Source: Candidatus Sulfopaludibacter sp. (GTDB lineage: Bacteria > Acidobacteriota > Terriglobia > Bryobacterales > Bryobacteraceae). From it: 47,929 nucleotides of DNA. Each line of letters starts with the position of its first letter. Positions within the stretch are counted from its first letter, which is position 1. Shown piece after piece: positions 23,674 through 32,012 of the stretch. The notes beneath the pieces are model-generated. The model worked only from the letters and a program-made list of their open reading frames with translations. It searched no databases and was not told where the DNA came from. The position numbers and the translations under genes are program-made. Location of the stretch: NCBI GenBank assembly GCA_031292755.1, contig JARLGM010000035.1:1-47929 (forward strand), read 5' to 3'.

Positions 23674-26600
23674 ATGAATACCGCGCACTGGATCCGTACC
23701 TGTGGGCTCGTTACAGCCCTGTCTGCTTCCCTGTTCGCCCAGACGAACTTCGAAAATGCCATGAAAAATCTGCGGTTCCGCAGTATCGGACCGGCCACCA
23801 TGGGAGGGCGCACCGACGATTTCGCCGTCGTCGAATCCGACCCCCGCATCATCTACGCCGGCACCGCCGCCGGCGGTGTTTTCAAAACCGTCAACGGCGG
23901 CCAGACCTGGCAGGCCATTTTCGAGGACCAGCCCAATCCCTCCATCGGCGATCTCGCCCTGGCTCCCTCCAATCCCTCCATCCTCTACGTCGGCACCGGC
24001 GAACCCAACAACCGGCAAAGTTCCTCCTGGGGCGACGGCGTCTATAAAACTATGGACGGCGGCGCCACCTTCACCCACCTTGGCCTCGCCGAAACCCATC
24101 ACATCGGACGCATCGTGGTGCACCCCACCGATCCCAATATCGTCTTCGTGGCGGCGCAGGGCGATCTTTGGGGCCCCAACAAAGAGCGCGGCGTCTACAT
24201 GAGCACCGATGGCGGCGCCCACTGGAACCAGACCCTCTTCGTCAATGAAGATACCGGCGTCAACGATATCGCCATCGACCCGCAGAGTCCCAACATCCTC
24301 TACGCCACCGCCTACGAACGGCGGCGAACGGTCTTCGGTTTCGATGGCGGCGGTCCCGGCAGCGCCCTGTACCGCTCCACCGATGGCGGCCTGCATTGGG
24401 CCAAACTGAGCGGCCAGGGGGGAACCGCCAAAGGCCTGCCCGCCGGCGACCTGGGCCGCTGCGCGCTGGACATCTATCGCAAGAACAGCAACATCGTCTA
24501 CGCCCTGATCGAACACGCGACCCAGGGCGGCGTCTACCGCTCCGAAGACAGGGGGGCCACCTGGAGCCGCATGGGCGACACCGACCCGCGCCCGTCCTAC
24601 TTCAGCCAGATCCGCATCGATCCCAATAACGACCAGAAAATCTGGCTTGGCGGCGTCAACATCTACATGTCCGAAGACGGCGGCCGGTCTTTCGTGCAGA
24701 CGCGCTTCCGCGACGTCCACAGCGACGTCCACGGCATTTGGATCGACCCCGCCAATTCCGACCACATGCTCAGCGGCAACGATGGCGGCGTCTGGGTCAC
24801 CTGGGACAGCGGCCGCAACTGGCGGCACATTAACAACATTCCCCTGGCTCAGTTCTACGAAGTGGCTTTCGATTTCCAGAAGCCTTACCACGTCTGCGGC
24901 GGATTGCAGGACAACTACTCCTGGTGCGGACCCAGTTCCACCACCCAGCAGACCGGCATCGGCAACGACGACTGGATCACCGTGCAAGGCGGCGACGGCT
25001 TCTACAACCGTATCGACCCGAGCGACCCCAATATCATTTACGCCGAATCCCAGGACGGCAGCCTTTCGCGCCGCGACATGCGCACCAGCGAATCCAAATC
25101 CATTCGCCCGCTGGAACTCACCGATACCGAACCGCGCTACCGCTTCCAGTGGAACTCGCCGCTCATGATTTCGCCGCACGATCCCAAGACCATCTACTAC
25201 GGCGGCAATCACCTGTTCAAGTCCACCGATCGCGGCGATACCTGGGAAGTGCTGGGTGAGGACCTGACCACCAACGCCAAGCGCGACGAGCAGAAAATCT
25301 TCGGCAAGGTCCCGGACCGGAACACCCTTTCCCGCCACGATGGCGTGGTAGCCTGGCCTTGTATCACGGCCATCGCCGAATCCTACAAAAAGGCCGGCGT
25401 CCTCTGGGTGGGCACCGATGACGGCAACGTGCAGATGTCGCGCGACGGCGGCAAAACCTGGCAGAACGTCATCTCTCATATTCAGGGCGCGCCCAAAGGC
25501 GGCTACGTCAGCCGCATCGAGCCGTCCTATGCCGAGGAAGGGACCGCCTACGTCACCTTCGATAATCACCGCAGCGCGGATTATGCCATCTACATTTTCA
25601 AGACCACCAACTACGGCGATTCCTTCAGCCGCATCGTCAACGGCATTCCGCCGTCGGCCGGCACCGTGCACGTGATCCGCGAAGATCCGGCCAATAAGAA
25701 CCTGTTGTTTGCGGGCACCGAATTCGGCATCTTCACCAGCTTCGACCGCGGCGCCAACTGGCACCGGATGAAGAACGGCCTGCCCACCGTCCCGGTCTTC
25801 GATATTCAGATTCATCCGCGCGAACACGACCTGATCCTGGCTACCCATGGCCGCTCCATCTGGATCATGGACAACATTCGCTCGCTGGAGGCTCTGAACG
25901 AGCAGGTGCTGACCAGCGACCTGAAGCTGTTCGATGCGCGCCCCGGCATCGAATGGAAGATGGCTAATTACCGCGGCTTCCAGGGCAGCAGCAACTTCTT
26001 CGCCTCCAACGCGCCCACCGGCGTCCTGTTGGATTACTGGGCCAAAGCTGCCGGCCCGGTGCGCGTCACCGTAACCGATAAGTCCGGGAAGCAGGTGCGG
26101 CAGCAGAACGCGCGGGCCGAGGCCGGCGTCATCAACCGGGTGATCTGGGATATGCGCTACGATTCGCCCATCCCCACCGGCGCTGGCGCCGGTGCAGCCG
26201 CGGGCAGTGGACGCGGTGCGGCCGCGGGCGGCGGAGGCCGTGGAGGACGCGGAGGCGTTCGCGGGGGAGCGGCGGCAGCGACTCCGGCGGAAGGCGGCGC
26301 TGCTGCCGGCGAACTGGCCAATGAATTCGGCGCAGCCGGCGGGGAAGGCGGCCGAGGCGCGGGCGGCGGTGGCGGTGGCGGTGGTGGCGGCGGTGGACGC
26401 TTCGGCGGAGCCGGCCGCGGCTCGCTCGTCGATCCCGGCGAGTACACCGTGGCCCTCACACTCGTTGGCAAAACCGAAACTCAAAAAGTGACCGTGGAAG
26501 AAGATCCGCGCATCCAGATGACCGATGAAGACCGCGCCCGGCGCCGTAAGGCCGTCGACACGCTGGTCTCGATGACCAAGGAAGCCGATGCCGGCCGCCG

Positions 26601-27063
26601 AAAAGCAGTCGCCATGACCACCGCCCTCACCAACCTTACCGATAGCTGGAAGACGCCCAACGCGGCCCCGGTTCCGGACGATGTAAAGACGGCCGCCGAC
26701 GATCTGCTGAAGCGCGTGAAGACAGCCGCCGCCCTGTTTGAAAACCAGAACGCGGGCGGACGCGGAGCCGGCGGCAGCGCCGGTCCGCCTCCACCGTATT
26801 CTCCGCCGCCGGTGCCCCAGAAGATCGCCCGCCTGATGGGCAGTATCGACGGCTATTCGGCCGCCCCCACTTCCCGCCAGATGTCGGATATCGACGCGGC
26901 ATCCGTGGAACTCCAAAAGGGCCTGGCCGAGATCAACAAGCTTTGGGACGAAGTTCCCAAGTTCAATAAGATGATGTCCGACGCCGGAGTCCAGTATTTC
27001 AAAGTCGATCTGAACAGCGTCCCGGCCGCGACCTTCGGAGGCCGCGGCGGCGGCGAGCAGTAG
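23674..27063 (+). CDS. Sortilin/VPS10-like Asp-box beta-propeller protein, secreted
   Basis: A 1129-residue exported protein. Residues about 30-770 contain roughly eleven Asp-box (BNR) repeats of the S/T-x-D-x-G-x-T-W kind (NGGQTWQ, DGGATFT, DGGAHWN, DRGATWS, DGGKTWQ and others), forming one or two beta-propellers like the sortilin/VPS10 or sialidase-type fold. A C-terminal beta-domain and a helical tail (about 950-1120) follow. A Gly/Ala/Arg-rich linker (about 835-915) separates them and includes twelve consecutive Gly codons. Such proteins are usually annotated as glycosyl hydrolases, but no catalytic residues can be assigned; binding or scaffolding is equally likely. Start ATG 23674 gives a signal peptide; ATG 23650 is an alternative eight codons upstream. 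Confidence 0.85.
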   Translation: MNTAHWIRTCGLVTALSASLFAQTNFENAMKNLRFRSIGPATMGGRTDDFAVVESDPRIIYAGTAAGGVFKTVNGGQTWQAIFEDQPNPSIGDLALAPSNPSILYVGTGEPNNRQSSSWGDGVYKTMDGGATFTHLGLAETHHIGRIVVHPTDPNIVFVAAQGDLWGPNKERGVYMSTDGGAHWNQTLFVNEDTGVNDIAIDPQSPNILYATAYERRRTVFGFDGGGPGSALYRSTDGGLHWAKLSGQGGTAKGLPAGDLGRCALDIYRKNSNIVYALIEHATQGGVYRSEDRGATWSRMGDTDPRPSYFSQIRIDPNNDQKIWLGGVNIYMSEDGGRSFVQTRFRDVHSDVHGIWIDPANSDHMLSGNDGGVWVTWDSGRNWRHINNIPLAQFYEVAFDFQKPYHVCGGLQDNYSWCGPSSTTQQTGIGNDDWITVQGGDGFYNRIDPSDPNIIYAESQDGSLSRRDMRTSESKSIRPLELTDTEPRYRFQWNSPLMISPHDPKTIYYGGNHLFKSTDRGDTWEVLGEDLTTNAKRDEQKIFGKVPDRNTLSRHDGVVAWPCITAIAESYKKAGVLWVGTDDGNVQMSRDGGKTWQNVISHIQGAPKGGYVSRIEPSYAEEGTAYVTFDNHRSADYAIYIFKTTNYGDSFSRIVNGIPPSAGTVHVIREDPANKNLLFAGTEFGIFTSFDRGANWHRMKNGLPTVPVFDIQIHPREHDLILATHGRSIWIMDNIRSLEALNEQVLTSDLKLFDARPGIEWKMANYRGFQGSSNFFASNAPTGVLLDYWAKAAGPVRVTVTDKSGKQVRQQNARAEAGVINRVIWDMRYDSPIPTGAGAGAAAGSGRGAAAGGGGRGGRGGVRGGAAAATPAEGGAAAGELANEFGAAGGEGGRGAGGGGGGGGGGGGRFGGAGRGSLVDPGEYTVALTLVGKTETQKVTVEEDPRIQMTDEDRARRRKAVDTLVSMTKEADAGRRKAVAMTTALTNLTDSWKTPNAAPVPDDVKTAADDLLKRVKTAAALFENQNAGGRGAGGSAGPPPPYSPPPVPQKIARLMGSIDGYSAAPTSRQMSDIDAASVELQKGLAEINKLWDEVPKFNKMMSDAGVQYFKVDLNSVPAATFGGRGGGEQ
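26362..26397 (+). repeat. (GGC/GGT)n triplet repeat encoding twelve glycines
   Basis: Twelve in-frame glycine codons, mostly GGC and GGT, in the linker of the propeller protein. Simple repeats of this kind are prone to length change by slippage; because the unit is 3 bases the frame would be kept. Confidence 0.9.
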
Positions 27064-27070
27064 CTCTCAC

Positions 27071-28987
27071 TCAATGTCCGGCAATCGCCCGCAGTAACTG
27101 CTGTGCCCTGGCATACTGCGAATCCGCGGGCGGAATTGCCTGCAGCACTTCGCGAGCCTGCTGGTATTCGCCGCGCTCGGCGTGCGCGTAAGCCAGCAGG
27201 TATTGCGCGGGCATTTCCGGATCCAGCTTGAGGCTGTTCTCCAGCGCTCCCAAGGCGCTTACCGGGTCGCCGGTGAGCAGATAAAACTTGCCCGCTCCCA
27301 GTTGCTGCGTCGCATCGTCGCTGTTGAGCAGGGCGCGCGCGCGATACACCTGTTGAGCCTGCTCGAATCGCTCGCCGTCCGCGCCCGCAAGCTTCGCCAC
27401 CCCCAGGCTCACCAGCGTCACTGCCGCCCCTACCCGCACCGTCGTCGCCGGATCGCTCAAAGCGCGCGTCAGCGCGGCGATGGCCGGGGCTTTCTCCGCC
27501 GCCTGTGGCGTCAGCCGCAAAGCCGCGATCGCCCGCACCAGCGGCTCGGCGTCAAACAGCGCGCCCTCCAGCGCGGAGTAGACTTTCGGGTCGCGCGTGA
27601 AGCGGCTCAGATATCCCGCCGCATTCGCGCGCACCAGCGGCCCTTCCGAAGGCGTCGCCAGGATCTTCAGCAGCAGCGGCACCGCCGCGTCATTTCCGGT
27701 GCGTGCCAGCGCAAAGGCGTCCGCGCGCTGGATCAGCTTCTGCCGCGACTTTGCGCTATACCAACCGTTCATCTGCTTCAACGCCCACGCCGCGTCGCGA
27801 TCCTTGTGACACAGATTGCACGCGTTCGGAATCCCGTGATTCACCGTGTTCTCCGGCGCCGGGATGCTCATCGAGTGGTCGCGAATCTGCGCTTTGATGC
27901 TCAACACCGTGCGCGGCATGTGACACTCCACGCAGGAACTGCCGGCGCTCCCCTCGGCGTGGTGCGTATGCGCGGTGAGATTCTTGCCCAGCGCCTCGTG
28001 GCATCGCGTGCACAGCGCGTTGGCATCCGGCCGCAGTTGGGGATTGCGCTCGATTTCGGTCTCGTGCGCCGTCACATGGCACGCCACGCAGGTGACCTTG
28101 CCCTTCAGATAGCACTCGCTCTGCCACAGCCCGAAGGCGTCGTTGGAGAAGCGGCGAGTGCGCCCGTCGGGCCAGTATGCCGGGTCTTTGTCTTCCGGCT
28201 GGCTGAACTCCAGGATGGGCAGGAAATGGTCGTAATAGTTGTCGCCCGCGCGAAACCCCTGCGCGTAGATGTCGCGGAAGGAATGGCACTGCGCGCACAC
28301 CATGGTGTTCCGCTCCGCGTCCAGCCGCGTCTGCAGCACGATGTCGCGCGCCACGCCCTGCGGCTTCACCGCCGCCGAATAGTGGGCCACGTGTTCGCTC
28401 CCCGGACCATGGCACCGCTCGCAGTTCGTGCCGAAATTCAGCCACGTGGTGTGGTACTCGTTCTTTTCGGCGTTAAAGTTTTTCTCCTGCTGGCTCACGT
28501 GACACGAGTAACAGTTCTTGTTCCACACCTGCACCATCACGTCGCTGGTCTCGTCCGGGTCATCGATATCGAAGGCGTGAAACCACTGCTTCCGCAGCAC
28601 GTCCCACGTCGGCGGCAGCACAATCACCCGGCCGCTGGGCAGCGTTGTCAGGTAATGCTGGATGCGCCGGTTCCCCAGCGTATAGGCGACGTGGTGCTCC
28701 ACGGGCTTGCCCATCAGGTACGATTCCGTAATGTAGAACTCGCCGCCGCGCTCCCGCACCTGAAACGGCTGGCCTCGCAGTTCCACCACTCCGCGTGCAA
28801 AGTCGCCCTTCACTGCCTGCGTCACCGCCGGCTGCACCATCTTGCTGTGCCGCGACCCCGACCACACCTGGTATTCCTTGACGTGGCACTTCTCGCAAGC
28901 CGCTGCGCCCACATACGTAGGAGACGGAGCCGCGCACAAAGACACTACGGCTGCCAACAGAATCACCGGTGCCCCTCGCCTGCCCAT
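27071..28987 (-). CDS. Octaheme c-type cytochrome with HEAT and TPR repeats
   Basis: A 638-residue exported electron-transfer protein. Eight CXXCH haem-binding motifs are visible (CEKCH, CYSCH, CERCH, CAQCH, CVACH, CTRCH, CVECH, CNLCH) across about 31-405, the first in a cytochrome c554-like context (YVGAAACEKCH). Residues about 430-540 look like HEAT repeats and 550-635 like TPR repeats, probably for protein contacts. Related multihaem proteins are often labelled nitrite reductase-like, but no catalytic haem motif (CXXCK) is seen, so an electron-carrier or unknown reductase role is safer. Start ATG 28987 gives a signal peptide (VILLAAVVSLCAA); the frame continues upstream into the DUF4159 gene, which is rejected. 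It converges on the propeller gene, 7 bases apart. Confidence 0.88.
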   Translation of the reverse strand: MGRRGAPVILLAAVVSLCAAPSPTYVGAAACEKCHVKEYQVWSGSRHSKMVQPAVTQAVKGDFARGVVELRGQPFQVRERGGEFYITESYLMGKPVEHHVAYTLGNRRIQHYLTTLPSGRVIVLPPTWDVLRKQWFHAFDIDDPDETSDVMVQVWNKNCYSCHVSQQEKNFNAEKNEYHTTWLNFGTNCERCHGPGSEHVAHYSAAVKPQGVARDIVLQTRLDAERNTMVCAQCHSFRDIYAQGFRAGDNYYDHFLPILEFSQPEDKDPAYWPDGRTRRFSNDAFGLWQSECYLKGKVTCVACHVTAHETEIERNPQLRPDANALCTRCHEALGKNLTAHTHHAEGSAGSSCVECHMPRTVLSIKAQIRDHSMSIPAPENTVNHGIPNACNLCHKDRDAAWALKQMNGWYSAKSRQKLIQRADAFALARTGNDAAVPLLLKILATPSEGPLVRANAAGYLSRFTRDPKVYSALEGALFDAEPLVRAIAALRLTPQAAEKAPAIAALTRALSDPATTVRVGAAVTLVSLGVAKLAGADGERFEQAQQVYRARALLNSDDATQQLGAGKFYLLTGDPVSALGALENSLKLDPEMPAQYLLAYAHAERGEYQQAREVLQAIPPADSQYARAQQLLRAIAGH

Positions 28988-28995
28988 ATTAGGGA

Positions 28996-29001
28996 ATTCT
29001 A
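28996..29001 (-). promoter_or_regulatory. Candidate -10 of the cytochrome gene
   Basis: On the minus strand TAGAAT precedes ATG 28987 by 8 bases with no Shine-Dalgarno, the same layout as at the GH30-like gene. No -35 match. Confidence 0.35.
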
Positions 29002-29046
29002 GCGTAGACCAAGCGCGACCTCGCACTCCGGAATGTACCGGGTCAC

Positions 29047-29886
29047 TCAATGCGTCATCGAGTAGACAATGTAATTGATCCCGTACCGGTATGCCAGCGC
29101 GGTCATCTTCTCCGGGTAATAAGGCACATCGGCAAACTCCCACGCATCGCCGATATCCGTGTTGTAGTTGACGGCCACCACGATGTGATCCTTGTCATCG
29201 GATATCGCCCGCCATGCCGGCTGCGTGCCCGCGGGCTGCACCACCTGCACGCTGCCATCATATCCACGGCGCAAGTGCCGCGACCCTGGAATGAACGTCA
29301 GGTCCTTCTGCTCGATGCTGTATACCACATGCATCACCGAATCGCTCAGCGCTACATCGGTGATCGGCTTGCCGGGCAGCACGCGCTCCATCGTCCGCCG
29401 GAACACCTCCCACTGCGTCGGGTCCGGACCCCAAAAATCGTCCACCACCAGGTACCCGCCGCGCAGCAGATATTCCCGCAGGCAAGCCACCTCCGCGTCC
29501 GAAAGGTCCCACCAGCCCGCCTGCGTCGCATAGATCCACGGATAGTCGAACAGGTGGGGATCGGTGAGCCGCAGGTGCCGCGGATCGCCGGTATCGATGC
29601 GTGTCAGCCGCTCGACCCCGGTAGTGAAATGATTATCGGCATTCGGCCAATCCACCAGCCACCATCCCGAGCCCATGCCGTCGCGCGAGGAATAACCGAA
29701 CCGCCGGTGAAACTGCGGCAAGTCGGTATACTCCACGCGTATGAAGTGGAACTCGGCCTCATGCCGGGGCAGGGGAGTTTCGTCGTCGTCGTTCCGCGGA
29801 AATCCGCCGCCGCCGAAACGCCCGCGTTGCGCCAGAACTGCCGCCGCAATCGCCAGCAGGGCACCCACAGCCAGACGGCGTCGCAT
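29047..29886 (-). CDS. DUF4159 domain protein, exported
   Basis: A 279-residue protein with a signal peptide (MRRRLAVGALLAIAAAVLA) followed by a short Arg/Gly run. The rest matches the DUF4159 type: EFHFIRVEYTDLPQFHRRFG near the start, DWPNADNHF, LREYLLRGGYLVVDDFWGP in the middle (a glutamine-amidotransferase-like or ThuA-like Rossmann core), and a C-terminal YRYGINYIVY. Its role is unknown; DUF4159 domains often occur with von Willebrand/BatA-like membrane proteins, but none is here. The cytochrome gene follows 59 bases downstream on the same strand. A promoter matching sigma-70 (29893-29920) places transcription start exactly at the ATG. Confidence 0.8.
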   Translation of the reverse strand: MRRRLAVGALLAIAAAVLAQRGRFGGGGFPRNDDDETPLPRHEAEFHFIRVEYTDLPQFHRRFGYSSRDGMGSGWWLVDWPNADNHFTTGVERLTRIDTGDPRHLRLTDPHLFDYPWIYATQAGWWDLSDAEVACLREYLLRGGYLVVDDFWGPDPTQWEVFRRTMERVLPGKPITDVALSDSVMHVVYSIEQKDLTFIPGSRHLRRGYDGSVQVVQPAGTQPAWRAISDDKDHIVVAVNYNTDIGDAWEFADVPYYPEKMTALAYRYGINYIVYSMTH

Positions 29887-29892
29887 ACATGC

Positions 29893-29920
29893 ATTGTAGT
29901 CCCTGGCTCGAACGCGCCAA
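29893..29920 (-). promoter_or_regulatory. Sigma-70-like promoter of the DUF4159 gene, leaderless
   Basis: On the minus strand TTGGCG (29915-29920) and TACAAT (29893-29898) are 16 bases apart, and ATG 29886 begins exactly 6 bases after the -10. This is the best -35/-10 pair among the leaderless candidates. The 29899-30057 stretch upstream shows no gene. Confidence 0.5.
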
Positions 29921-30057
29921 GGGCCCCGGCATCTACCTCGTCATCGACCACATTAGAAACTGAAAACCAGCAGCACTCATCGGCGGCCCCGTAGACTCGG
30001 CCTCCAGGCCCGTTCACGCTTCGCCAACGCGCAATCCGTACCGGGAGGCCGCACCGT

Positions 30058-31230
30058 TTAGTAACCGGGTGTCGCCAGATAGCCGTGCGCGTTGCCCTTA
30101 GCGTCTAATGCGATGCCGATAATTTCTCCCCGGGAATCGATCGAACAGGCATCGATCAGATATAGTTCCGACCCTTTCGGTATCAGCGAGTTCAGGTCGA
30201 CCGGTTTCCCCCCGTCCGGTCGCAAAAAGGCCCGCGGGTTGAAGTCCGCATCGAATGAGATGCCGACGATGTCGCCAGCGTCATTAATGAACAGCGCGAC
30301 ACTGCCCACATCGTCCCCCATCGTGCCCACGTCCAGCATCCCGGCCTCGCGGCTCCACAGAAAGCCGTGAAACGTCCCGTCGGGCGTACCGGATTGGCCT
30401 ACCGCCTGTCCTCGGTTATTGATATGAAGCGCAAGGTTTCCACCCCCGGCCGCCAAGCCTCCCAGGCTGCCCAGGTCCGTCACCGTGCCATTCTGCCAGA
30501 TGGTGGCGTGCATGCTGAACAGATAGGTCAGGTCGCCGTTCGCTTGAAAGGCCGTACACGTCCCCGTGCCTCCCACAACTTGCCCGCGATCGTTTACCGA
30601 AAATGCGATCCCGTCCGGGTCCTGGTCGATCGTAAGCAGTTCCTGGACCTTCCCGCTTTGCCACACCACCGGCTTAAACTGCAGCTTTTGATATTGCCCC
30701 AGCGGTCCGTCGATCGGTGGGCACGTGGAATCCAGGGTAGTGTTCTCGGAGGTGCCGGCAATTTCGCCCCGGTTGTTGATGGCGTTGGCCACCCCGTTTC
30801 TGGCGGCCTCGCCGCTGCTGTCCGTGAGCGTCGGCAGCGCCGTCATCACCCCGTATTGCCACACGAACGGCAGGCAGAGGTGCTGGCTGCCGAAACCGCA
30901 AAAATCTTCCCGCCCCGGATCGGGATTGGCTGTTTCCGCTCCGCCCACCCCGCTGCCGCGCTCGTTCAGGCCGAACACCGTGCTGCTGCCGCCCAACCCC
31001 GGCTTCCCCACGTCGATCTTCATGCCCTTGTACCAGTACATCGCGTGCCATGTGCCGCCGGCCACTGCCGCCGACCCGCCCACCAGGCCGTTATTCATGA
31101 TGATGATGGGCTGGCCCGGGGGACCGCCCACCAGTCCCAGGTCGGTGACTGTGTAGCGTACCGGTATCTGCGCGAAAGCCGCGGCCGCCAGCATACCCCC
31201 GAGTGCACAGCGAAACAGAATCGTCTTCAT
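30058..31230 (-). CDS. HAF-repeat extracellular protein
   Basis: A 390-residue secreted protein (signal MKTILFRCALGGMLAAAAFA). It is built from HAF-type repeats with alternating motifs such as VTDLGLVGG, INNRGEIAGTS, VNDRGQVVGGT, INNRGQAVGQS and INDAGDIVGIS, plus FLWSREAGMLDVGTMG-like segments. Repeats of this type are common in Acidobacteria and other soil bacteria; function is unknown, and a beta-propeller-like or fibrous cell-surface role is only a guess. A strong AAGGAG 8 bases before ATG 31230 fixes the start. It lies 108 bases downstream of the ECF sigma gene on the same strand, so the two may be linked transcriptionally. Confidence 0.8.
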   Translation of the reverse strand: MKTILFRCALGGMLAAAAFAQIPVRYTVTDLGLVGGPPGQPIIIMNNGLVGGSAAVAGGTWHAMYWYKGMKIDVGKPGLGGSSTVFGLNERGSGVGGAETANPDPGREDFCGFGSQHLCLPFVWQYGVMTALPTLTDSSGEAARNGVANAINNRGEIAGTSENTTLDSTCPPIDGPLGQYQKLQFKPVVWQSGKVQELLTIDQDPDGIAFSVNDRGQVVGGTGTCTAFQANGDLTYLFSMHATIWQNGTVTDLGSLGGLAAGGGNLALHINNRGQAVGQSGTPDGTFHGFLWSREAGMLDVGTMGDDVGSVALFINDAGDIVGISFDADFNPRAFLRPDGGKPVDLNSLIPKGSELYLIDACSIDSRGEIIGIALDAKGNAHGYLATPGY

Positions 31231-31338
31231 TGCGAATCTCCTTTTGCGTTTTTGTGTGAGCCGGCGCGGATGCGTTCGGCTTCGACCTTCAGGCGCAGAT
31301 CGAACCCCAAAACTGGAAAAGGATGTGAGAAAGTTATT

Positions 31339-31941
31339 TCAGCCCAGTTCCGCCAGCAGCCAGGCGCGGGCCAGCCGCCAGTCGCGCATCACCGTGTCCG
31401 CGGAAACCTTCAATACTTCGGCCGTCTCTTCCACGCTCAGCCCCGCGAAGAATCGCAGCTCGATCACCTGCGCTTTGCGCGGATCCAGTTTGGCCAGGGC
31501 AGTCAACGCATCGTCCAGCGCGATCAGTTCGTTCGCCCGCCCTGGCCCAAGATCGGGCACTTCGTCCAGGTTCACCCGCGCCGCCGCGCCGCCCCGTTTG
31601 GCGGCCACCCGCCGCCGCGCATGGTCCAACAGAATATGCCGCATGATCTGCGCCGAGATCGCGAAAAAGTGAGCCCGGTGCTGCCAGTCCACGTTGCTGA
31701 CGTCGATCAGCTTCAGGTACGCTTCGTGTACCAGCGCCGTGGTTTGCATCGTTCTGCCAGGCTGCTCGTTCCGCATAAAATGTCCCGCAATGCGGCGCAG
31801 TTCGTCGTACACGCGCGGCGTCAGTTGCTCCAGCGCGGCCGGGTCCCCGGCCGCCCAGGCGCGCAGCAGTTGCGTGGTTTCGGAGCACTCGCTTGGGCGC
31901 GTAGAAAAGGCCTCCCTGCCCGTCCCCAAATCATATTGCAT
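31339..31941 (-). CDS. ECF-subfamily RNA polymerase sigma factor, TIGR02999 type
   Basis: A 200-residue sigma factor. The N-terminal helix TQLLRAWAAGDPAALEQL, the region-2 segment LVHEAYLKLIDVSNVDWQHRAHFFAISAQIMRHILLDHARRR (cited by position, about 70-110), and region 4 (LDPRKAQVIELRFFAGLSVEETAEVL, about 152-178, a helix-turn-helix) match the acidobacterial/planctomycete TIGR02999 (sigma70_ECF) group. No anti-sigma gene with a zinc motif is adjacent. Instead a Ser/Thr kinase gene starts 71 bases away on the other strand. In related ECF groups a kinase phosphorylates the sigma factor to switch it on; that link is inference here. The start lacks a Shine-Dalgarno, so the N-terminus is less certain. 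Confidence 0.92.
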   Translation of the reverse strand: MQYDLGTGREAFSTRPSECSETTQLLRAWAAGDPAALEQLTPRVYDELRRIAGHFMRNEQPGRTMQTTALVHEAYLKLIDVSNVDWQHRAHFFAISAQIMRHILLDHARRRVAAKRGGAAARVNLDEVPDLGPGRANELIALDDALTALAKLDPRKAQVIELRFFAGLSVEETAEVLKVSADTVMRDWRLARAWLLAELG

Positions 31942-31974
31942 TTCTGTTGCAAGTTTTCGACTCTGCTTTGCGCC

Positions 31975-31980
31975 TATAAT
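31975..31980 (+). promoter_or_regulatory. Consensus -10 of the kinase gene
   Basis: A perfect TATAAT at 31975-31980 in the 71-base divergent region between the sigma-factor and kinase genes. Transcription would start near 31987, giving a leader of about 26 bases. No -35 at the proper distance; TTGCAA at 31947 is 22 bases away, too far for standard recognition. Confidence 0.4.
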
Positions 31981-32012
31981 GGCGGGAACATCCGCCGGAT
32001 GACGGGGTGATC

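Noticed and set aside
23557..26916. An open frame of over 1100 codons on the minus strand, opposite the Asp-box propeller gene
   Set aside because: It is a by-product of GC-rich codon bias in the real gene: no recognisable domain, no ribosome site, His/Val/Gly/Asp-rich composition typical of antisense frames.
27071..28987. Calling the octaheme cytochrome a nitrite reductase
   Set aside because: No CXXCK catalytic haem site, and the layout with HEAT/TPR tails differs from NrfA.
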